This document shows positions 6,721-9,814 of a stretch of 9,814 bases of DNA, in pieces. The stretch lies in contig CAWZYQ010000143.1 in the NCBI GenBank assembly GCA_963966275.1, positions 1 through 9,814 of the forward strand, written 5' to 3'. The stretch comes from UBA10427 sp003500135 (GTDB lineage Bacteria > Bacteroidota > Bacteroidia > Cytophagales > Cyclobacteriaceae). The position numbers and the translations under genes were made by a program. The notes below the pieces were generated by a model that saw nothing but the letters and a program-made list of their open reading frames with translations, was not told the origin of the DNA and did no database searches. Position 1 is the first letter of the stretch. Every line of letters begins with the position of its first letter.

Positions 6721-8112
6721 ATGGCGAAGAAACGCAGTTCTAACCGTACTATCTACACCTTATTTGGCGTTGTAGTAGCGCTCATCATATTTTTGGTAAT
6801 AGGTAAAAAAGCCGGCTGGTTTGGAGGCCCCGACACTACCAAGGTCGATATAGCGGAAGCTAAAAAAACTGATATCACAGAAATAGTTAGCGCCTCTGGT
6901 ATGATCCATCCTGTAACGGAGGTTAAAATCAGCCCGGATGTGGCAGGGGAGATCATCGAACTCAATGTGGAGGAAGGCGATTCAGTAGCCAAAGGTGAAT
7001 TACTTATTAAAATCCGGCCCGATATTTACGAATCCAGCCTGCGGCGTGCCGAGGCCAACCTGTCGCAACAACTGGCCAACCTGGAGGATGCCAAAGCTAG
7101 GGAAAACCGTGCTGAAGCCACCTACTATCAGGCGCAGCAGGATTTTATACGGAATAAAGACCTTCGCGAGGAAAAAGTGATCTCGCAGGCAGATTACGAA
7201 ACTTCCGAAGCCAACTTTAAAGTGGCCAAAAGTGACTGGGAATCTGCCAAGCAGAGTGTAGAAGCCGCCAAATACATTGTTAAAAGTGCCCGTGCGGCAG
7301 TGGAGGAGGCGCAGGAAAACCTCAGGTTTACCATCATAGAAGCGCCCATGTCCGGCACCGTTTCCAAGCTCAATGTGGAATTGGGAGAACGCGTAGTAGG
7401 CACGGCGCAAATGGCGGGAACGGAAATGTTGCGCATTGCCGACCTGACGAAAATGGAAGCAAGGGTTGATGTAAATGAGAATGACATCATCCGCGTTTCT
7501 ATCGGCGATAGCGCCATAATTGATGTGGACTCCTACACCTACACCGGTAAAAAATTCAAGGGTATCGTTACTCATATCGCCAATTCTGCTAATGAAAAAG
7601 TATCCGCCGATGCCGTAACCGAATTCGAAGTACGTGTGCTGATATTGAGTGAGTCTTATCAGGAACTGTTGGAAAAAGATGGGGCGAACTCACCATTCAG
7701 GCCCGGTATGACGGCAAGCGTAGATATCATTACCGAAATAAAACGCGACGTATTATCGGTTCCACTCGCTGCCGTGACCACACGATCTGCCAAAGATGTT
7801 AGGAAAGCCCTGAAAGGTGAAGAAAAACAAAGTGATGATGAAGAAAACAACGAGGAGGAAGAGGGCAAAGAAAATAATTCATCGGACTCTAATGATACTC
7901 CTGAAGAGGAAGATATAGAGGTTGTATTTCTGGTAAAAGAAGGTAAAGCCATATTAACCCCGGTTAAAACAAGTATAAGCGATTTCGACAATATCCAGGT
8001 TACAGAAGGTGTAGCATTAGGTGATAAAATAATCACCGGGCCTTTCAATGTACTATCGAAAAGGCTTGAACACAACGATTTGGTGGAAGAACAAAAGGAA
8101 GAAGAGAAATAG
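6721..8112 (+). CDS. MacA/HlyD-type periplasmic adaptor (membrane fusion protein)
   Basis: A 463-residue adaptor that would bridge an inner-membrane pump to the TolC channel encoded just upstream. Order of parts: a short basic N-terminus, one membrane segment (about 11-27), the first half of a lipoyl-like domain (about 62-100, with SPDVAGEIIELNVEEGD), an Ala/Glu/Lys-rich alpha-helical hairpin (about 105-200), the second lipoyl half (EAPMSGTVSKLNVELGERV, 207-225), beta-barrel and membrane-proximal domains. A strongly acidic low-complexity insertion lies at about 366-399, and the C-terminal tail is acidic too. The ATG at 6721 is chosen because it gives a compact, basic N-terminus before the membrane segment. 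A TTG at 6652 in the same frame would overlap the tolC-like gene by 35 bp. MacA-type adaptors usually work with a MacB-like ABC permease, but none is encoded here; the next gene is a glycosyltransferase. Family call confident, partner and cargo unknown. Confidence 0.94.
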   Translation: MAKKRSSNRTIYTLFGVVVALIIFLVIGKKAGWFGGPDTTKVDIAEAKKTDITEIVSASGMIHPVTEVKISPDVAGEIIELNVEEGDSVAKGELLIKIRPDIYESSLRRAEANLSQQLANLEDAKARENRAEATYYQAQQDFIRNKDLREEKVISQADYETSEANFKVAKSDWESAKQSVEAAKYIVKSARAAVEEAQENLRFTIIEAPMSGTVSKLNVELGERVVGTAQMAGTEMLRIADLTKMEARVDVNENDIIRVSIGDSAIIDVDSYTYTGKKFKGIVTHIANSANEKVSADAVTEFEVRVLILSESYQELLEKDGANSPFRPGMTASVDIITEIKRDVLSVPLAAVTTRSAKDVRKALKGEEKQSDDEENNEEEEGKENNSSDSNDTPEEEDIEVVFLVKEGKAILTPVKTSISDFDNIQVTEGVALGDKIITGPFNVLSKRLEHNDLVEEQKEEEK

Positions 8113-8116
8113 AGTG

Positions 8117-8134
8117 AAGCGCCTTGGTGCGCTT
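8117..8134 (+). terminator. Small hairpin after the adaptor gene, weak terminator candidate
   Basis: AAGCGC (8117-8122) and GCGCTT (8129-8134) form a perfect 6-bp stem with a 6-base loop, extendable by a G-U pair, starting five bases after the adaptor stop. No U-run follows, so it is not a standard intrinsic terminator. It may attenuate or simply mark the 3' end between the efflux pair and the glycosyltransferase gene. Confidence 0.25.
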
Positions 8135-8179
8135 TCAACATAATTGCATAATTTAGGCCCTTATTGTAATCCAATCATC

Positions 8180-9319
8180 ATGAGAATTGGTTTCGACGCA
8201 AAAAGGGCCTTTTTTAATTTTACCGGCCTCGGCAATTACAGCCGCTTTATCATTCGGATACTATGCCAGTATTTCCCACAGAATCAATACATATTTTACA
8301 CCCCAAAACCAACTGGCGATAAAGACATTTTGCCGGAAGTGGCGCTTAGAAATGCCACCACACGCCTTCCCTATTCTATCATTAGTTATTTGCAACTCCA
8401 CAGCCTATGGAGAAGCTGGTGGATGGGCAATACTTTTGAAAAAGACCGCCTGGATATTTACCATGGTTTAAGCAATGAAATACCGCAGCGCACGACCAAC
8501 AAGGTGCCTTCCGTAATTACTATGCACGACCTGATATTTTTGCGCCACCCTGAACTCTATAAAGGTATCGATAGGCGATTGTACACTTATAAATATCAGA
8601 AATCATGTGAGCGCGCCACAGGCATCATTGCCATTAGTGAGCAAACCAAATGGGATCTGATGGAGTATTTTAAAGTGCCCGATGAAAAAATAAGGGTCAT
8701 TTATCAGGGATGTAACCCGATATTTCGAAAAAACTACCTGGAAGACCAGATACACCTGATAAAAGAGAAATACCACCTGCCCGATACTTTTATGCTTAAT
8801 GTAGGCACGATTGAACCCCGGAAAAATGCTCTGTCGATATTGAAGGGAATGCATATTGCCAGCATTGATGTACCCCTGGTGGTAGTAGGTCGGGCAACAG
8901 CATATAAGCAAAAGCTGGAACAATATATTCGACAGCATGACTTGCAAAAGAAAGTGATATTTCTACACGATGTCACTTTTGAGGATCTGCCATTGATCTA
9001 TCGTCTGGCCAGTCTTTTTATTTACCCTTCCATCTTTGAAGGCTTTGGCATTCCCATACTAGAAGCCCTGGTGAGTGGCGTGCCGGTGATTACCAGTACG
9101 GGATCCTGTTTTGCCGAAGCCGGTGGCATGAACAGCGCCTATGTCACACCGGGCGACGATGAAGCGTTGGGACACAAGATGGAAGAAATCCTTACGAATG
9201 AAAAACTCCGCAAAGAGATGATCACCAAAGGCCTGAAACACGCCGAGCAGTTTGAAGACAGCAAACTGGCCCACAACTTGATATCGTATTATGAAGAAAT
9301 AAGTGGCGTAAAGGTATGA
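8180..9319 (+). CDS. GT4-family glycosyltransferase (GT-B fold)
   Basis: A 379-residue retaining glycosyltransferase of the GT4 type, which transfers a sugar from an NDP-sugar to an acceptor such as a lipid-linked or surface glycan. It is probably cytoplasmic or peripheral to the membrane, as no membrane segment is seen. The N-terminal MRIGFDAKRA strand and the glycine-containing loop TGLGNYSR (15-22) are typical of the acceptor domain. VGTIEPRKN (208-216) contains the Arg/Lys pair that contacts the donor phosphates. FEGFGIPILEAL holds the E-x7-E motif (Glu287 and Glu295), and GVPVITS (300-306) follows as usual. The ATG at 8180 is used because it begins the conserved N-terminus; a TTG at 8144 would add 12 unrelated residues. 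It lies 67 bp after the adaptor gene on the same strand, so cotranscription is possible but not shown. No other polysaccharide genes are nearby, so sugar and acceptor are unknown. Confidence 0.94.
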   Translation: MRIGFDAKRAFFNFTGLGNYSRFIIRILCQYFPQNQYIFYTPKPTGDKDILPEVALRNATTRLPYSIISYLQLHSLWRSWWMGNTFEKDRLDIYHGLSNEIPQRTTNKVPSVITMHDLIFLRHPELYKGIDRRLYTYKYQKSCERATGIIAISEQTKWDLMEYFKVPDEKIRVIYQGCNPIFRKNYLEDQIHLIKEKYHLPDTFMLNVGTIEPRKNALSILKGMHIASIDVPLVVVGRATAYKQKLEQYIRQHDLQKKVIFLHDVTFEDLPLIYRLASLFIYPSIFEGFGIPILEALVSGVPVITSTGSCFAEAGGMNSAYVTPGDDEALGHKMEEILTNEKLRKEMITKGLKHAEQFEDSKLAHNLISYYEEISGVKV

Positions 9320-9361
9320 TGCGATCCATTTAGGTAATGATCATAATATAAGGTTTATTAA

Positions 9362-9655
9362 TTGAAAAAGCTCCCGCCCAAATTACATAATCAAGGGCAT
9401 GCCTATTACTATGCCCAACATTTTGAGGGAAAGACAACGGCAAGTGGGGTACACTATACCGACAAAAAGCTAACCGCAGCCCACCGAAAGTTGCCATTTG
9501 GTACTTTGGTTGAAATCATCAATGCGAAAAACGATATAGAAATAGTCGTGCGGATCAATGACCGGGGGCCATTTGTCGAAGGAAGAGTACTGGATATATC
9601 GGAGTGTGCGGCTGAAAAACTGAATATGCTGGCGGAAGGTGTGGTGGTGACATAG
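9362..9655 (+). CDS. Short RlpA-like double-psi beta-barrel protein, possibly a remnant
   Basis: A 97-residue ORF consisting of little more than an RlpA-type DPBB domain. Recognisable segments in order are AYYYAQHFEGKTTASG (14-29), LTAAHRKLPFGT (37-48), VRINDRGPF (63-71, with the Asp67 of the conserved NDRGPF motif) and RVLDIS (75-80). RlpA proteins are normally secreted or lipoprotein septal peptidoglycan lytic transglycosylases. Here there is no signal peptide: an in-frame TAA at 9359-9361 directly precedes the TTG start, and only 42 bp separate it from the glycosyltransferase stop. AAGG eight bases upstream of the TTG could serve as a ribosome site. The C-terminus stops at GVVVT, several residues before family members usually finish their last strand. 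A one-base change near 9650 would extend it by about 15 residues. Domain identity is good; whether it is a functional gene is doubtful. Confidence 0.65.
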   Translation: MKKLPPKLHNQGHAYYYAQHFEGKTTASGVHYTDKKLTAAHRKLPFGTLVEIINAKNDIEIVVRINDRGPFVEGRVLDISECAAEKLNMLAEGVVVT

Positions 9656-9722
9656 GAAAAATATATCAGATAGCATTTATATCAAAATAAATAATAGCAT
9701 TGAAAAGTCTACTATACAGAAT

Positions 9723-9745
9723 GCGTTTTGCTGAAAAAGCAACGC
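9723..9745. other. Imperfect hairpin in the terminal non-coding stretch
   Basis: TTGCT (9728-9732) and AGCAA (9738-9742) pair around a GAAAA loop, and GCG (9723-9725) pairs with CGC (9743-9745) across a two-T bulge. No U-run follows directly. It lies in 9656-9814, AT-rich DNA in which I see no supportable gene, so its role is unknown. Confidence 0.25.
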
Positions 9746-9814
9746 GCGCCAATGGGGATTTTTCGCTTCTAACGATTAAACTCAGACTTAAATGATTAGA
9801 GTATGGGTCGGAGA

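Noticed and set aside
7000..7575. Long minus-strand frame of 191 residues inside the adaptor gene
   Set aside because: It lies wholly antisense to a well-supported adaptor CDS, and its translation shows no domain. It is a shadow of codon bias in the helical region.
8144..8179. Upstream TTG start for the glycosyltransferase
   Set aside because: The 12 extra residues do not resemble the family, while the ATG at 8180 begins exactly with the conserved MRIGFDA strand.
9662..9701. Repeated short words TATATCA and ATAGCATT, each present twice
   Set aside because: The spacing between the words differs in the two copies and the DNA is very AT-rich, so a chance or slippage origin is likely. There is no sign of an attachment site or array.
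9721..9795. Small plus-strand ORF starting MRFAEKATR
   Set aside because: It is only 24 codons, with no ribosome site or family resemblance, and its start overlaps a hairpin. There is too little to call a gene.

Overview
The window looks like chromosomal DNA from a member of the Bacteroidota, probably a Cytophagales-type environmental bacterium. This is an inference from the protein types (a large AsmA-like envelope protein built from repeated beta-rich modules, a Bacteroidota-style TolC with a long loop insertion, and a MacA-like adaptor with an acidic insertion), from mostly weak or absent Shine-Dalgarno sequences, and from a TAnnTTTG-type -7 element upstream of thyA. No plasmid, phage, IS, CRISPR, tRNA or rRNA signature was seen.

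Left part, minus strand (1-3396): a two-gene unit transcribed leftwards. A stand-alone cytoplasmic patatin-like phospholipase comes first, followed almost without gap by a large inner-membrane-anchored AsmA-like protein. The AsmA-like gene appears broken near its 3' end. An in-frame TAA at 241-243 is followed by a further 80 open codons whose sequence continues the protein's repeat pattern, and a probable second frame change lies near base 95.

Middle (3504-5120): an intact thymidylate synthase gene (thyA) runs divergently from the patatin gene. It meets, tail to tail with only 3 bp between the stops, a class IV aminotransferase resembling 4-amino-4-deoxychorismate lyase. Both would belong to folate and thymidylate metabolism.

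Right part, plus strand (5244-9655): a TolC-family outer-membrane channel and a MacA/HlyD-type periplasmic adaptor form an obvious pair (34 bp apart). The ABC or RND inner-membrane pump expected beside them is not in the window. A GT4-type glycosyltransferase follows 67 bp later, then a short RlpA-like double-psi beta-barrel ORF that starts at TTG, has no signal peptide and ends early. This last ORF is either a minimal cytoplasmic protein or a remnant. The final 159 bases hold no gene I can support.

Overall this is mostly ordinary core and envelope gene content. I do not see convincing evidence of a new biological system. The points most worth checking are the interrupted AsmA-like gene, the stripped-down RlpA ORF, the pump-less efflux pair and the patatin/AsmA-like pairing.
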